Virus record (IMG/VR): IMGVR_UViG_3300010316_001058
Span: 1 to 60,259 of that record
DNA: 60,259 bases
DNA from: a virus
Direction: 5' to 3' (one strand)
Position numbers and translations under genes: made by a program. Shown here piece by piece: positions 51,693 through 60,259 of this stretch. Position 1 is the stretch's first letter. Every line of letters begins with the position of its first letter. The notes beneath the pieces are model-generated. The model was not told the DNA's origin, made no database searches, and saw only the letters and a program-made list of their open reading frames with translations.

Positions 51693-51804
51693 TTTTTGTT
51701 ACAGAACAGGAATAATATTTCGCGTAAAGTAATCATGTATTATGTGCCCAAATAAAGTCTTTTCGAATGCCATCAACCATAGAATAATTTAGTTTTTTAA
51801 TTTA

Positions 51805-52731
51805 TTATTGATCATATTTTTCCTTTAAATGAAACCATGGATCGCCCCTTAGTATTTCGTCTTCTCTCCACTGACAATAACCTAAGTTATATAACCATTG
51901 ATTTCTTTCAAAGTATTCTGGATTTTCTAATAACGACAAATCTTTATTTGAACACTCCCAGGCCATTGAACTAGGGCACAAGCTGAACGTAGGAATTCCT
52001 TCGCATATACTCTCAGTTAATGCGTTACTGTTGAACCCGACAACAGCTGAAGCATTATTAAAGTCTTCATACAATCCGGCTCCGCCCTCTAAAGGCTTGG
52101 CGCCGTGTGTATTAGGTGATATTTCTACATTGACAATATTGAGATTATGAATGATTTCCAATTGCTGCTCTTGACGCAAGGGATGAAGTCTTAGTCTTAT
52201 TTTCCGATCAGTATTATTTCTTATATCAGCTACTGTACTGCTTAAGAAATTATCATAAGTTTTATACTTCTCTATCAAATTCTTTAAGCTACTGTCGCCT
52301 GGACGTTGTAATATAACTAAAACGTATTCGCCCGATTCTTTCCAGTCTTTAATTTCTATTTGTTGTTCTTTTTGAATTCGTAACCACCTGTCTGGGGGAG
52401 AATTTTCATTGCAGTAGTTGCCTTCGTCTCTAAAATAACTAGTCCAACTGTACCTGTGATATGCCATAGGGCTAGGCGGACGAATCATATTCTTTCTAAA
52501 AACTGAACTTTCAGTAACTAAAAAAGGCTTATTGCTATCTAAAATAAATTGATAATATTTTTTAAGCTTCTTTCGCTTCTGACTAATAATATTATTTTGC
52601 AAATAGATATCAGCTGACAATATTGTTTTTTGGTCTTCCCAAGGTACTATCTTAAAATTAGGCAGTTGAGGGATAGGGTGATTTCTGTATGCTTCTTCAA
52701 TTCCGACTATTAATGGTTCAGAAGTTTTCAT
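51805..52731 (-). CDS. Glycosyltransferase-like protein, paralogue 4
   Basis: 308 residues. YVLVILQRPGDSSLK, IRLRLHPLRQEQ and SAVVGFNSNALTESICEGIPTFSL match the paralogue pattern of 45283, 47542 and 48458. Overlaps the fused glycosyltransferase/methyltransferase gene by 14 nt. Confidence 0.65.
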   Translation of the reverse strand: MKTSEPLIVGIEEAYRNHPIPQLPNFKIVPWEDQKTILSADIYLQNNIISQKRKKLKKYYQFILDSNKPFLVTESSVFRKNMIRPPSPMAYHRYSWTSYFRDEGNYCNENSPPDRWLRIQKEQQIEIKDWKESGEYVLVILQRPGDSSLKNLIEKYKTYDNFLSSTVADIRNNTDRKIRLRLHPLRQEQQLEIIHNLNIVNVEISPNTHGAKPLEGGAGLYEDFNNASAVVGFNSNALTESICEGIPTFSLCPSSMAWECSNKDLSLLENPEYFERNQWLYNLGYCQWREDEILRGDPWFHLKEKYDQ

Positions 52732-53914
52732 TTACAAAAACTAGTCCTCTATTTCTGACAAAGGCTTTTTTCCGCTTGTGTGTATTCATTGTAGAATGTT
52801 CTCTTAATTTCTTTGTCTTTAATTTGTCATAAATTAAGTTGTATTCTGCAAACGTATCAATCCAATACTGCTCTTCCTGTAAATTAACATGATGATGCCC
52901 GGCCCAGCCCGGCGGAGCATAAGTCATTATTACTGATTTACAACACTGAAACGCTTGCATGTAATTTGGTATATATTCCTCGTACACATGCTCAACAAAC
53001 TCTACGCTCCAGCCTAGATCGTATTTTTTTGTTAATGGAGCAGGACCCGTTGTAAAGTCGTGTATTAAAAAGTTGTCTGCATTATATCGGTCGAGGGTGT
53101 AATCTCCATCAACTCCGAAGCTTTTAAATCCTTGCTCTTCTGCTAGCTGCACCATACCGCCTGGACCGCATCCAATATCCAAAAACGATTTACTATTAAG
53201 TTCTTGTGCTGCCCATAGTAATGCACCTTTGTCTAAATGAGTTTTGTTAGCGTGTCCGCCTAAATGTTCTTCTAATGTTGCCATATTTCTATATCCAATG
53301 AATTTCTCTAAATATTTATCAGTAGTTTTTTGATCGCCTTTTAATGTTAAAAACGCACTATCATTTTTGTTCTTTCCAACTGTAATCCATTCTACGCCAA
53401 CTGGCATAAAGTTGTATTCATTGTCAAGCTGGGGCATAACTAGTTGATCTCTGCCCCATTTCCAATCCCTTATCGGCTTGGAATTTAATGCCTTGGCATA
53501 CTGGTGCCTAAAATCGTCTTGTCCAAAAGTGACTAAGCCGGCTAACCAGCGCCCATCTTTAGGATGCTGCATAACGTAGTGAGCGTCAAACAGCGTTGCA
53601 AATTCTTCTTCTGTAAAACTTCTTGTACAAATAGTATCAGCATCGAGTGTGATAAAGCTTTCATTCATCGGTATTTTAGAAGCTGCTATAAATCTAACAG
53701 CTTGGAGATATGCTATCTTTACTTCGTCGTTTTGAAACTCTATTTCTTCTACGGTGTATTCGACAAACTCTAATTTTTCTAGGTTGATAGGATTAACAAC
53801 GTGGCATCTTAATTTAATCCAAGGGCTATGATGATTGATTGATTTCAACAAACCGATCCCCCAATCATCATAGTATAATTGGTCACAAGCTATTAGTATA
53901 CTATATGCTTGCAT
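52718..53914 (-). CDS. Glycosyltransferase-methyltransferase fusion
   Basis: 398 residues. N-terminal GT-A domain with FITLDADTICTR (DxD, residues about 88-98). C-terminal class I methyltransferase with SFLDIGCGPGGMVQLAEEQG (motif I, about 237-255) and WSVEFVEHVYEEYIP. It would transfer and then methylate a sugar. Overlaps UvsY by 14 nt, so glycan genes and recombination genes share an operon. Confidence 0.8.
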   Translation of the reverse strand: MQAYSILIACDQLYYDDWGIGLLKSINHHSPWIKLRCHVVNPINLEKLEFVEYTVEEIEFQNDEVKIAYLQAVRFIAASKIPMNESFITLDADTICTRSFTEEEFATLFDAHYVMQHPKDGRWLAGLVTFGQDDFRHQYAKALNSKPIRDWKWGRDQLVMPQLDNEYNFMPVGVEWITVGKNKNDSAFLTLKGDQKTTDKYLEKFIGYRNMATLEEHLGGHANKTHLDKGALLWAAQELNSKSFLDIGCGPGGMVQLAEEQGFKSFGVDGDYTLDRYNADNFLIHDFTTGPAPLTKKYDLGWSVEFVEHVYEEYIPNYMQAFQCCKSVIMTYAPPGWAGHHHVNLQEEQYWIDTFAEYNLIYDKLKTKKLREHSTMNTHKRKKAFVRNRGLVFVNENF

Positions 53915-54368
53915 CTTCCATTCCTGCTACTCGTAGTTTAACAACGTTGGTAATTTGCCATTGCTTTTGGTCAAGTGCTTTTAATACACCTAACCATTTG
54001 TTGCGCAGTAGAGCAAATTCATTGATTAATATTTCGTAGTCAACTACTGCTTGTTCGCCATCGACATATTTTTCTACGTCTCTACTTGACAGAGCACGTT
54101 GATAGTTTTCTAGATATTTCTTGAAAAACGAGCTACGCAACTTGCGCAGCTCGATGTTCAAAAAGTGGAGTATTGCTTCGATCTCCTGAAGCTGATTAAA
54201 TCGATGTTCAACAATGCCCGGCATTTCTGCCGCAGCCTTTTCAACATTACCTTTAAGCTTTACTTCAACTCTTGCAGTAAGAAGCTCAGTTTCATAATGC
54301 TGTATTGCTGAAGGTAGTTGTCCAAGATCACGAGTGACCTTACTATACCATCCCATCTTTAATCCCAC
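53901..54368 (-). CDS. uvsY: UvsY recombination mediator
   Basis: 155 residues. GWYSKVTRDLGQLPSAIQHYE and EMPGIVEHRFNQLQEIEAILHFLNIELRK, then YQRALSSRDVEKYVDGEQAVVD, match marine T4-like UvsY. It loads UvsX on gp32-coated ssDNA. Lies in the order gp32, UvsX, 80-aa gene, UvsY. Confidence 0.9.
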   Translation of the reverse strand: MGLKMGWYSKVTRDLGQLPSAIQHYETELLTARVEVKLKGNVEKAAAEMPGIVEHRFNQLQEIEAILHFLNIELRKLRSSFFKKYLENYQRALSSRDVEKYVDGEQAVVDYEILINEFALLRNKWLGVLKALDQKQWQITNVVKLRVAGMEDASI

Positions 54369-54601
54369 TCCTCCGCTTCGTCGTCTACATAACCTTCTGC
54401 GTCAATATCTAAATAATATCCAATCGCAGCGTCTAGCACAGCATCGTGTCCTAGCACTTCTTTGAAAGATACATCACTCACACCGTAGTCTGCTAACATA
54501 TCAACAAATTTTTCTGCTACAACATCAATCTGCTTCTTATCCAAATATTCTTTAAATAAAGTCCAAACATCAGCTATTTGTTCTTCATCCATGGCGTTCA
54601 C
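54359..54601 (-). CDS. Conserved small acidic protein, 80 aa
   Basis: MNAMDEEQIADVWTLFKEYLDKKQIDVVAEKFVDML, acidic and helical, ending EGYVDDEAEEWD. Regularly found between UvsX and UvsY in marine T4-like phages. Overlaps both neighbours. The second Met (MDEEQ) may be the real start. Confidence 0.75.
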   Translation of the reverse strand: MNAMDEEQIADVWTLFKEYLDKKQIDVVAEKFVDMLADYGVSDVSFKEVLGHDAVLDAAIGYYLDIDAEGYVDDEAEEWD

Positions 54602-55716
54602 TCCTCGTTATTTTCTTCTTCAACTACTTCTACTTCAGCTTCTAATGCTTCAGCTTCTCTAGCTTCCTTCTCGATATTTAGCAGTTGCTCTTCCTTGGCA
54701 GGTAAATCAGCCATAACTATTTCCAGCTTGTCACCAGTCCAGTTTTTGCGGAATTCAATAACTTCTTCGCCATCAGTTGTCATGTACTTGTAGCGATTGC
54801 CTTGCTTCTCTAACAAGCCTCGTGCCTCAAATAAGTCAAACAATCCGCTGTAAGGATCCATGCCAGTTGAATAAGGAATCTTTACCTGTACACCTTCAAA
54901 TGGCTTTGAGTATCGTGTTTTCATAACCTTGCAGCCAGCACGAATACCGTGAACCTGTGACGTTTTATTTCCGTCTGCGTCTTCTTTAAGCTTCATCTTC
55001 TTCATAGCCACAACAATACTTGATGCATATACGAATCCGCTGCCGCCTGAGATCTTGTCGTCCGGGTCAAACATATCCTGCGATGCGTAAGTGTGATTTG
55101 TAACAACCATGCCTACATTGTATGAACCAAACATGTTGACACAGTTTGTAACCAATGCTTTAAGTGCCTTTGCTTTACGTCCAAAGTCACCTTTCATATC
55201 ACCTTTGTTAAACTGGTCTTGTTCAGTTGGTGACATAAGCATACCGAGTGAGTCAACTACAAACAACACCTTTGGGCGTTCATCTTCATTCATTGCTTTG
55301 TAGTCTATCATGAATGTTGAAATAGTCTTTGCCACGTCGTCGATCATTGCCATGTTAAGCTTTAGTAGTTTGCTTTCATCTGTGTCCACGTCTAGTGCGT
55401 GTAACCATGATTCGTCTAGTGCGTTCTCTGTGTCAATAAGCACAACATAAATTCCTTGTGCTTGTGCTTCTTTAACTATATTGCCGCTGGCAATATATGA
55501 CTTACCTGCGCCAGATTCACCAGCAAACACACTCACTTTACCGAGTGGAATGCCTCTTCTGAATTCACCGCTGATAAGATAATTGAGAGCATAGTTGCCA
55601 GTTGAGATCCAGTCTGTAGGATCGTGGAAACCTGCGCTCATTCCCGTTATTGATTTTGTTAACGAGTTTCTAAACTTCGTAGGGTCAAATGTCTTTGATA
55701 CCATTAATTTCTCCAA
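54598..55716 (-). CDS. uvsX: UvsX recombinase (RecA family)
   Basis: 372 residues. Walker A FAGESGAGKSYIASG (about residues 65-80), Walker B VLFVVDSLGML (about 149-158), L2-type SGGSGFVYASSIVV, and YDFL-like helical region. ATP-driven strand exchange with UvsY and gp32. The C-terminal tail is very acidic (EAREAEALEAEVEVVEEE). GGAGA ribosome site. Confidence 0.95.
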   Translation of the reverse strand: MEKLMVSKTFDPTKFRNSLTKSITGMSAGFHDPTDWISTGNYALNYLISGEFRRGIPLGKVSVFAGESGAGKSYIASGNIVKEAQAQGIYVVLIDTENALDESWLHALDVDTDESKLLKLNMAMIDDVAKTISTFMIDYKAMNEDERPKVLFVVDSLGMLMSPTEQDQFNKGDMKGDFGRKAKALKALVTNCVNMFGSYNVGMVVTNHTYASQDMFDPDDKISGGSGFVYASSIVVAMKKMKLKEDADGNKTSQVHGIRAGCKVMKTRYSKPFEGVQVKIPYSTGMDPYSGLFDLFEARGLLEKQGNRYKYMTTDGEEVIEFRKNWTGDKLEIVMADLPAKEEQLLNIEKEAREAEALEAEVEVVEEENNEE

Positions 55717-55727
55717 ATTGGTTTATT

Positions 55728-55749
55728 GTACTGGGCCGTAGCCCAGTAC
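55728..55749. terminator. Hairpin between gp32 and uvsX
   Basis: GTACTGGGC-CGTA-GCCCAGTAC, a 9-bp perfect stem. No T-run on either strand, so it may adjust the gp32/uvsX ratio or stabilise mRNA. Confidence 0.5.
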
Positions 55750-55777
55750 TTAATAATATTCAGTTATAGTGTTATTA

Positions 55778-56764
55778 TTATGTTTCTTGTCTGTTACGAA
55801 TCATTGCAAGAATATTCCTTGCCGAATCGTCTGACGCCGGTGCAGGTGTTTCTGCTGCCGCTTCTTCATTGCTCTTAAACGGAATGTCATCGTCTTCATC
55901 TGCTGCCTCTTGCACAGGTGCCTTAGGTGCTGCTGGCTTCGATGCCGGAGTTGACTTGTTTGGATCACCCGTCTTTGCTTGCATACCTGCAGGACGGAAG
56001 TACTGGCTCCAACGATCTGGATCGTATGGTTCGCCATCGACACTTGCTTCAAACATTTCCATCATTACCTTTAGTTCGATTTCGCCTGGCTGCTTCGGAA
56101 GGAAGTCGCCCAAGTTAAACAAACCGTGTGTATTGACTGCTGCCATTTCTTCATCATTTAGAGGACGCTCACGACGTGCCCAGTTTGATGTACCGTAGTC
56201 GGCATATCCGCCTTTTGAGCCTTTGCTTAGACGAAAGTCAAGTCCGTTTGTGTAGTCAGTTGGCATATCTTCCATATCCGGGTCAAGCAAGCTTGCCTTG
56301 ATGATTTGGAAAATCTGTGGTCCAATAATAAATCTACGAACTGGATTCTCTGGAGTTCTGTCATCTGTCAAAGGATTGTCTGCTACAAAACCTTGGAATA
56401 CGTACGAACGCTTCTTCCAATACTTACGACCCATATCTTCAAGTGTTGGATCCTTGAACCATCCACGTACTTCGTTCAAAATGTCACATTTTTCACCGTA
56501 CATTTCCATGCAAGGAATTTGTACTTGTACTGGACGAGAATCTGTCTCACCCTTGATGCCCTGGAATGGCAGCTTAATCATAAGACGTTCTTTCCAGAAA
56601 AAGTCGTTCTTATCATCGCCGTCAGGTAAGAAACGCATAGTACACGTCTCGCCTTCTTTGATATTCCAAAATGGGTAAATTGCTGAATCGCCTGGTGCGT
56701 TGTTTCCACCTGTGCGCGATTCTTGTTCTTTGAGCTTTGCTCTGATTTCTGATAGTGATGCCAT
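55778..56764 (-). CDS. 32: Single-stranded DNA-binding protein, gp32-like
   Basis: 328 residues. N-terminal basic cooperativity part (SLSEIRAKLKEQESR), central OB-fold with IYPFWNIKEGETCTMRFLPDGDDKNDFFWKE and the FFWKERLMIKLPF strand, and an acidic C-terminal tail (EAADEDDDIPFKSNEEAAAE) that recruits partners. Zn ligands are not obvious except CMEMYGEKC. Own sigma70 promoter at 56833-56861. GGAGGCAATTACT ribosome site. Confidence 0.93.
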   Translation of the reverse strand: MASLSEIRAKLKEQESRTGGNNAPGDSAIYPFWNIKEGETCTMRFLPDGDDKNDFFWKERLMIKLPFQGIKGETDSRPVQVQIPCMEMYGEKCDILNEVRGWFKDPTLEDMGRKYWKKRSYVFQGFVADNPLTDDRTPENPVRRFIIGPQIFQIIKASLLDPDMEDMPTDYTNGLDFRLSKGSKGGYADYGTSNWARRERPLNDEEMAAVNTHGLFNLGDFLPKQPGEIELKVMMEMFEASVDGEPYDPDRWSQYFRPAGMQAKTGDPNKSTPASKPAAPKAPVQEAADEDDDIPFKSNEEAAAETPAPASDDSARNILAMIRNRQET

Positions 56765-56832
56765 AGTAATTGCCTCCTAAAGTTTTTGCCTATCTATGTG
56801 CTTTTGTGCCTATAATGTGTAGCACTTATTAC

Positions 56833-56861
56833 ATACTACACGATATTATTTATCATGTCAA
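56833..56861 (-). promoter_or_regulatory. Sigma70-type promoter of gp32
   Basis: TTGACA-N17-TAGTAT on the minus strand. Spacer contains GATAAATA, so a late box overlaps the early element. The message has a leader of about 60 nt. Confidence 0.8.
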
Positions 56862-56896
56862 GCGAAAAATGTCTTGAAAATGAATAAGTTAGCGGA

Positions 56897-59008
56897 TCAA
56901 AGACCCGCTAACCTTGAGATGTCATTTAGTTCTTGTGATTCTTTTTCACTGTCTAATGGAGTCAACCGCCAGTGTCTAAACTCTGTTTGGTCTAATGTTT
57001 TAGTTACTCGTTTGCCTCTAACTGTTTCGCGATACTTTACTGGAGTGTCTAGTTTTACTAACACGTCTCCCAGTGTGCTTGGCTTGATTACTTCTCCTGT
57101 GATGAATCCGCCTTGTGGATAGATTTTAGTAGGATGCCAATCGCCGAGTCTATCCTTTTTCATAAAAGGACTTGTACCACGTACATTTATGCGAACACGT
57201 TGACCTGGTTCGAACTTTTCAGCCGCATCACGATCTTTATCAAAACGCTTCTTAATCATTGAGGTTTGATATTCTGAACTTTTATCAAAATCAGTTCTTT
57301 TCTTAGCGTTGCCTGGGGGTAGATCTAAACTCATTTGATCGTCATCTGCTTCTTGAATGTCAGGTTCTCTAAATCCATAACGCTCTGATACAAGATTGTT
57401 AACCTGCTCTATAAATCCCTTTGCCGGATCAATGAACTGATCGCCGTATTCTTTTTCTACCATCGTTAGTACTGATGTTTCGCCTTTTGGAAACTGGCCT
57501 GTGTGCCTGTCAAAATATGATAGAATAAATTCACCTAGTGGTATTTGTGGTTTTTCAGGTACATCTTTGTCTGGCATTTCATCATAGTCGTCAGCGTCGC
57601 CTTCGCCGAACTGTCCCATAGATTGATTAAACAGTTCTTCTAATTCTTCTTCTTCTTTTACGCAAGAGCCTTTTTCACCGCGTGTCTTGCCTGGTACTTT
57701 TTTATAACCGTCCCGGCACTTGTCATAAACTTTGCTGTTACCGTGTGCTTCGTCTACTTCTTTATCTTTTTTATTTTTGTTTGTATTACCTAATTTATCA
57801 TTTATATCAGCTAATGTTTTCGAAGTTACAGGACCTAATTTTTTACGCTTTTCAGCAGCATCTGCTTGTGCTTTTTTAGATGCTTTATCCATATTACTAT
57901 GCCATGCTTCTTCTACTTCTTTGTCTTTTTTGTACTTTTCAGGATCGCCTGTTCCGCCGCAATCCGGGCAACTCTTTGGGCAAGATTCGTCACAGTCATT
58001 TGCTGCTTCGCCTAGTAAATCATCCGGGCCCAGTGCTTTGGTCTTTGTACCTTCTTTTACTAGATTATAAATGTACGGAAATACATCTGATAATTCTTCA
58101 TTAAACTGTTTAATAGTAAGTTGGTCAACCCAGTTTTCAGCAACATCCTCAGGAACATCTTCGAACATCGGAGTTTCAAAACCGTCAACTGCTTCGCGAT
58201 AATAGTTAGGCTTTTGAAGATTTTCTATAGTCTTCTTTACAGTTACAATGCGTTCTCTAACAATATCCATATAATCAGCAAGGCTTTCTGCCATTACCGA
58301 ACTGCGACCCATATAGTTTTTAAACTTACGAAGCTTTGACATTTCTTCTGAAAGTCCAGTAATGTGTCCGCCGAAATCATCGTATGGCTTTCCGCCTTCA
58401 CTTACGTGACGTGCCATTGCTCTAGCACCGTTTAAGTGACGGAATGGATATTTAAATCGCTCGCCTTCTGCACTTTCAATATAAATGTTGCTAATGTTTC
58501 TTGTTCTTGCGCCTGGCATTTCTTGATTGATGCTTTCATTATGCTTAATAACAATTCTTGCATTGTCTACATCTTGATAGCTAATTCTTCCAGTACCATA
58601 AAGTTTAGATTCGTTCATCGAATATTCTCCGAAGTTATTCTGTGAAAGGAATTTGTAATCCCTTTTTGTAAGGTTTGTTTTTGTAATGTCTCTAACGTCA
58701 AAGTCTAGCATACGCTTCTTTGAAAAACGTCTTAGTTCTTTAAGAAACTCATACCAATTATCTTTAGTAGTTTCGTCTTCATCTTCAACAAAGTCTTTTG
58801 AATAGATTACAGCTAGTCTGTTATCGTCTGATAAGCTAACTGAAACTTTGCCTAGCGGTCTTTCTGATTCAGTATATTCAAAATCAAAGAATCGTGCATC
58901 GCCTGGCTCATTGGTAATGTTGCCTGCTTCGTCGCCAATTGTTACGTTTGGAAAACGACCGCGAATCTTATTAAAAAGATCTTCACTTATTTTACTTAAA
59001 TCCATCAT
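56897..59008 (-). CDS. Large marine T4-like protein, 703 aa
   Basis: MMDLSKISEDLFNKIRGRFPNVTIGDEAG opens the protein. It has a long acidic middle, a Cys-rich segment CDESCPKSCPDCGGTG (about 356-371, zinc-like), a Lys-rich stretch (KKDKEVDEAHGNSK) and a C-terminal KOW-like module (FEPGQRVRINVRG). Known from marine T4-likes between gp32 and gp17, and probably a structural or DNA-associated protein. The late box CATAAATA (59013-59020) is right upstream. Assignment is by context. Confidence 0.65.
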   Translation of the reverse strand: MMDLSKISEDLFNKIRGRFPNVTIGDEAGNITNEPGDARFFDFEYTESERPLGKVSVSLSDDNRLAVIYSKDFVEDEDETTKDNWYEFLKELRRFSKKRMLDFDVRDITKTNLTKRDYKFLSQNNFGEYSMNESKLYGTGRISYQDVDNARIVIKHNESINQEMPGARTRNISNIYIESAEGERFKYPFRHLNGARAMARHVSEGGKPYDDFGGHITGLSEEMSKLRKFKNYMGRSSVMAESLADYMDIVRERIVTVKKTIENLQKPNYYREAVDGFETPMFEDVPEDVAENWVDQLTIKQFNEELSDVFPYIYNLVKEGTKTKALGPDDLLGEAANDCDESCPKSCPDCGGTGDPEKYKKDKEVEEAWHSNMDKASKKAQADAAEKRKKLGPVTSKTLADINDKLGNTNKNKKDKEVDEAHGNSKVYDKCRDGYKKVPGKTRGEKGSCVKEEEELEELFNQSMGQFGEGDADDYDEMPDKDVPEKPQIPLGEFILSYFDRHTGQFPKGETSVLTMVEKEYGDQFIDPAKGFIEQVNNLVSERYGFREPDIQEADDDQMSLDLPPGNAKKRTDFDKSSEYQTSMIKKRFDKDRDAAEKFEPGQRVRINVRGTSPFMKKDRLGDWHPTKIYPQGGFITGEVIKPSTLGDVLVKLDTPVKYRETVRGKRVTKTLDQTEFRHWRLTPLDSEKESQELNDISRLAGL

Positions 59009-59012
59009 ACTG

Positions 59013-59020
59013 TATTTATG
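59013..59020 (-). promoter_or_regulatory. T4-type late promoter box
   Basis: CATAAATA on the minus strand, 5 nt before the start of the 703-aa gene. Confidence 0.5.
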
Positions 59021-60259
59021 TCAAACGTTTGAACTTATAAAGATTGGCATCGGTGGCTCGTAATCTGCTTCGTGTTCTGCTTGCACAAACGTATCGTACA
59101 CACGAGGATCCCAATCTTTCAATACCACCATCATTCTTATAGCAAGCAATGATGCACTAACTAAGTCATCTGTTTGTCCATTTTTTGCTTGATAACTGCT
59201 GCCTGTTGCAACATAGTTTTTAAGTTCTGAAATAAATGGCTTGGACCGCACTGCCATTTTATCATTTTCTATCATTGTTTTTAGTCTGCTACATGCCGAA
59301 ATCTTTGTTGCGTGTGTAGTATTAAACCCTTTGCGGAATTTTCTTACGTGTCCTTTTCTAATAGGCTCACTTACAAATAGTCCGGGAATATTTTCTTCAC
59401 CTATATCGTTAATAACAATAAGAGCAGCTTCGCCTAAACTGTTGTTTTCCACACTCCAATAGATGCCTTGAGGGTTTTTTGTTTGTTCTTCAAGGTACAT
59501 ACAGATATCTTTTAGCACTCGTATTTGTCCCGGAATAGCAGTTGTATTATGTTGCCATTCTGCTACCTGCTCATAAGTAGGTAATTCAAATACTTGAATA
59601 GCTGCGTTGTCGCCTCCAGTTCCCATACTGGGATCAAGTGCCACAACGTATGTATATGACGGCGAGGGTTTTTTGTACCAGCGTGTTTGGCCCATATTAA
59701 TAATAGGTGCATCGCCTCCCATTGATGCTAGCTTAATTGAATTGATTAGTGTTTCGTCAAATACAAGGAATTCACAACCGTATTCACGACGGAATTTCTC
59801 TTCGCCAATTCTGCCAATCTCGTCGCGCTTCCAATCTTCGTCTCTGTCTGGATGTTCACTCCAGTGAGATCTAAATGAGTGAAACCCGTTTTTGCCCAAT
59901 GGTTGTTCATTACCGTGCTCGTCAAACTTGTCGTCTGCTGCTTTCCAAATAGTAGCAAATGTGTCTTCGTCTGAGTTAGGTGTACTTGTAAGAATTGCGC
60001 GTCCACCTGTTGCTAGTGTAGGTGAAATTGACGTCCAGAATTCTTCAGCAATGTTAGGTTGCACAAATGCAAACTCGTCACATTGATGTGAATTAATTTC
60101 GTTTGCTATTATTACATGATTCTCGGCATTAAAAATTTCATATGTATGCTCTAATACTATATCTTCAAGTTTGATTATTTTTTTAACAGTATTATAGGAA
60201 TCTAATATATCTCCTACCTTTAAGTCAATTACTTTTATTTCTTTTTTATTAGAAAAAAA
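59021..60259 (-). CDS. 17: Terminase large subunit gp17, C-terminal part, interrupted by an intein
   Basis: Reading frame open from the right edge to 59021. After the intein end (60083), CDEFAFVQPN is the catalytic DE of Walker B (T4 IDECAFIPN). Next are TATS-like coupling motif ILTSTPN (about 30 residues later), then the nuclease domain with VVALDPSMGTGGDN (first Asp) and further acidic residues (VENNSLGEAAL, DDLVSASLLAIRM). gp17 packages DNA and cuts concatemers. The first visible methionine-like codon is a GTG inside the protein, not a start. Confidence 0.92.
   Translation of the reverse strand, partial: FFSNKKEIKVIDLKVGDILDSYNTVKKIIKLEDIVLEHTYEIFNAENHVIIANEINSHQCDEFAFVQPNIAEEFWTSISPTLATGGRAILTSTPNSDEDTFATIWKAADDKFDEHGNEQPLGKNGFHSFRSHWSEHPDRDEDWKRDEIGRIGEEKFRREYGCEFLVFDETLINSIKLASMGGDAPIINMGQTRWYKKPSPSYTYVVALDPSMGTGGDNAAIQVFELPTYEQVAEWQHNTTAIPGQIRVLKDICMYLEEQTKNPQGIYWSVENNSLGEAALIVINDIGEENIPGLFVSEPIRKGHVRKFRKGFNTTHATKISACSRLKTMIENDKMAVRSKPFISELKNYVATGSSYQAKNGQTDDLVSASLLAIRMMVVLKDWDPRVYDTFVQAEHEADYEPPMPIFISSNV
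60083..60259 (-). other. Intein C-terminal segment in gp17
   Basis: 59 residues ending HTYEIFNAENHVIIANEINS, then HQ, before Cys of CDEFAF. It carries the block F pattern (YEIxxxxNHVIIAN) and a block G-type end. The terminal residue is Gln instead of Asn and the +1 residue is Cys. Upstream IKVIDLKVGDIL fits a Hint beta strand. The N-terminal splice part lies beyond the window, and a homing endonuclease domain may too. Confidence 0.88.

Noticed and set aside
57732-58070. Plus-strand 112-codon ORF
   Set aside because: Shadow of the 703-aa minus-strand gene; low-complexity Leu/Ser sequence.
59021-60064. Terminase starting at GTG 60064
   Set aside because: The codon is a valine inside Walker B region CDEFAFV; the frame stays open to the window edge through the intein.

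Overview
The window looks like part of a T4-type (tevenvirinae-like) marine myovirus. The minus strand from about 30 to 60 kb carries the T4 replication/recombination and packaging core: gp41 helicase, gp61 primase, UvsW, UvsY, UvsX, gp32 and the C-terminal half of the gp17 terminase. Peptide deformylase, carbamoyltransferase, YqgE, cupins and sugar genes accompany them, as in marine T4-likes. The host is probably an alphaproteobacterium, because the phage carries 5-aminolevulinate synthase (ALAS, Shemin pathway), which is otherwise an alphaproteobacterial and mitochondrial enzyme. The GC content is clearly above that of SAR11-type phages by eye, so a Rhodobacterales-like or similar host is a guess, not a result.

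Layout: 0-0.7 kb, ends of minus-strand structural genes. 0.7-2.9 kb, plus-strand hemA, a wrecked HNH homing endonuclease, a second hemA 3' end and a DUF454 membrane protein. 2.9-5.2 kb, minus-strand HNH, YqgE and small genes. 5.3-8.3 kb, plus-strand small genes. 8.3-9.5 kb, a repeat-rich non-coding block (origin or control region candidate). 9.5-27.9 kb, an array of about 50 small plus-strand genes driven by 41 near-identical sigma70-type promoters, with three tRNAs, an AAA+ ATPase, exported proteins and a multi-hairpin RNA. 27.9-29.9 kb, a further plus-strand cluster. 29.9-60.3 kb, leftward genes, with a short plus-strand island at 46.2-47.6 kb and one plus-strand gene at 36.5 kb.

Most unusual system: the early promoters share TTGACA-N17-TATxxT plus a common transcript start, AGGGCAACA or AGGGCAAAC. 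At 20843-21024, just upstream of a U-tract terminator, lie five consecutive hairpins. One loop contains CTTGTTTGCCCT, the exact 12-nt antisense of the AGGGCAAACAAG leader. Another contains GTTGCCCT, the antisense of the AGGGCAAC leader class. A third displays TGCCCT. This suggests a phage antisense RNA that could pair with the 5' end of dozens of early mRNAs. It is a hypothesis from sequence complementarity only.

Second theme: the homing endonuclease genes sit next to a diverged duplicate of one end of the neighbouring gene (hemA 3' end, uvsW 3' end, cupin 5' end, nucleotidyltransferase 5' end). It looks as if insertion was accompanied by replacement of the interrupted gene end. The terminase is interrupted at its Walker B motif by an intein whose C-terminal 59 residues run to the window edge.

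Working together: early genes (mostly unknown, many acidic, several exported) would be expressed at once from the promoter array. Replication genes gp41, gp61 and a 403-aa partner have promoters spaced so that the mRNA should be leaderless. Structural genes and homing genes carry T4-type late boxes (TATAAATA/GATAAATA). The 45-54 kb glycan block plus KdsA, carbamoyltransferase and an SGNH hydrolase suggests a phage-encoded surface-sugar or glycosylation pathway.
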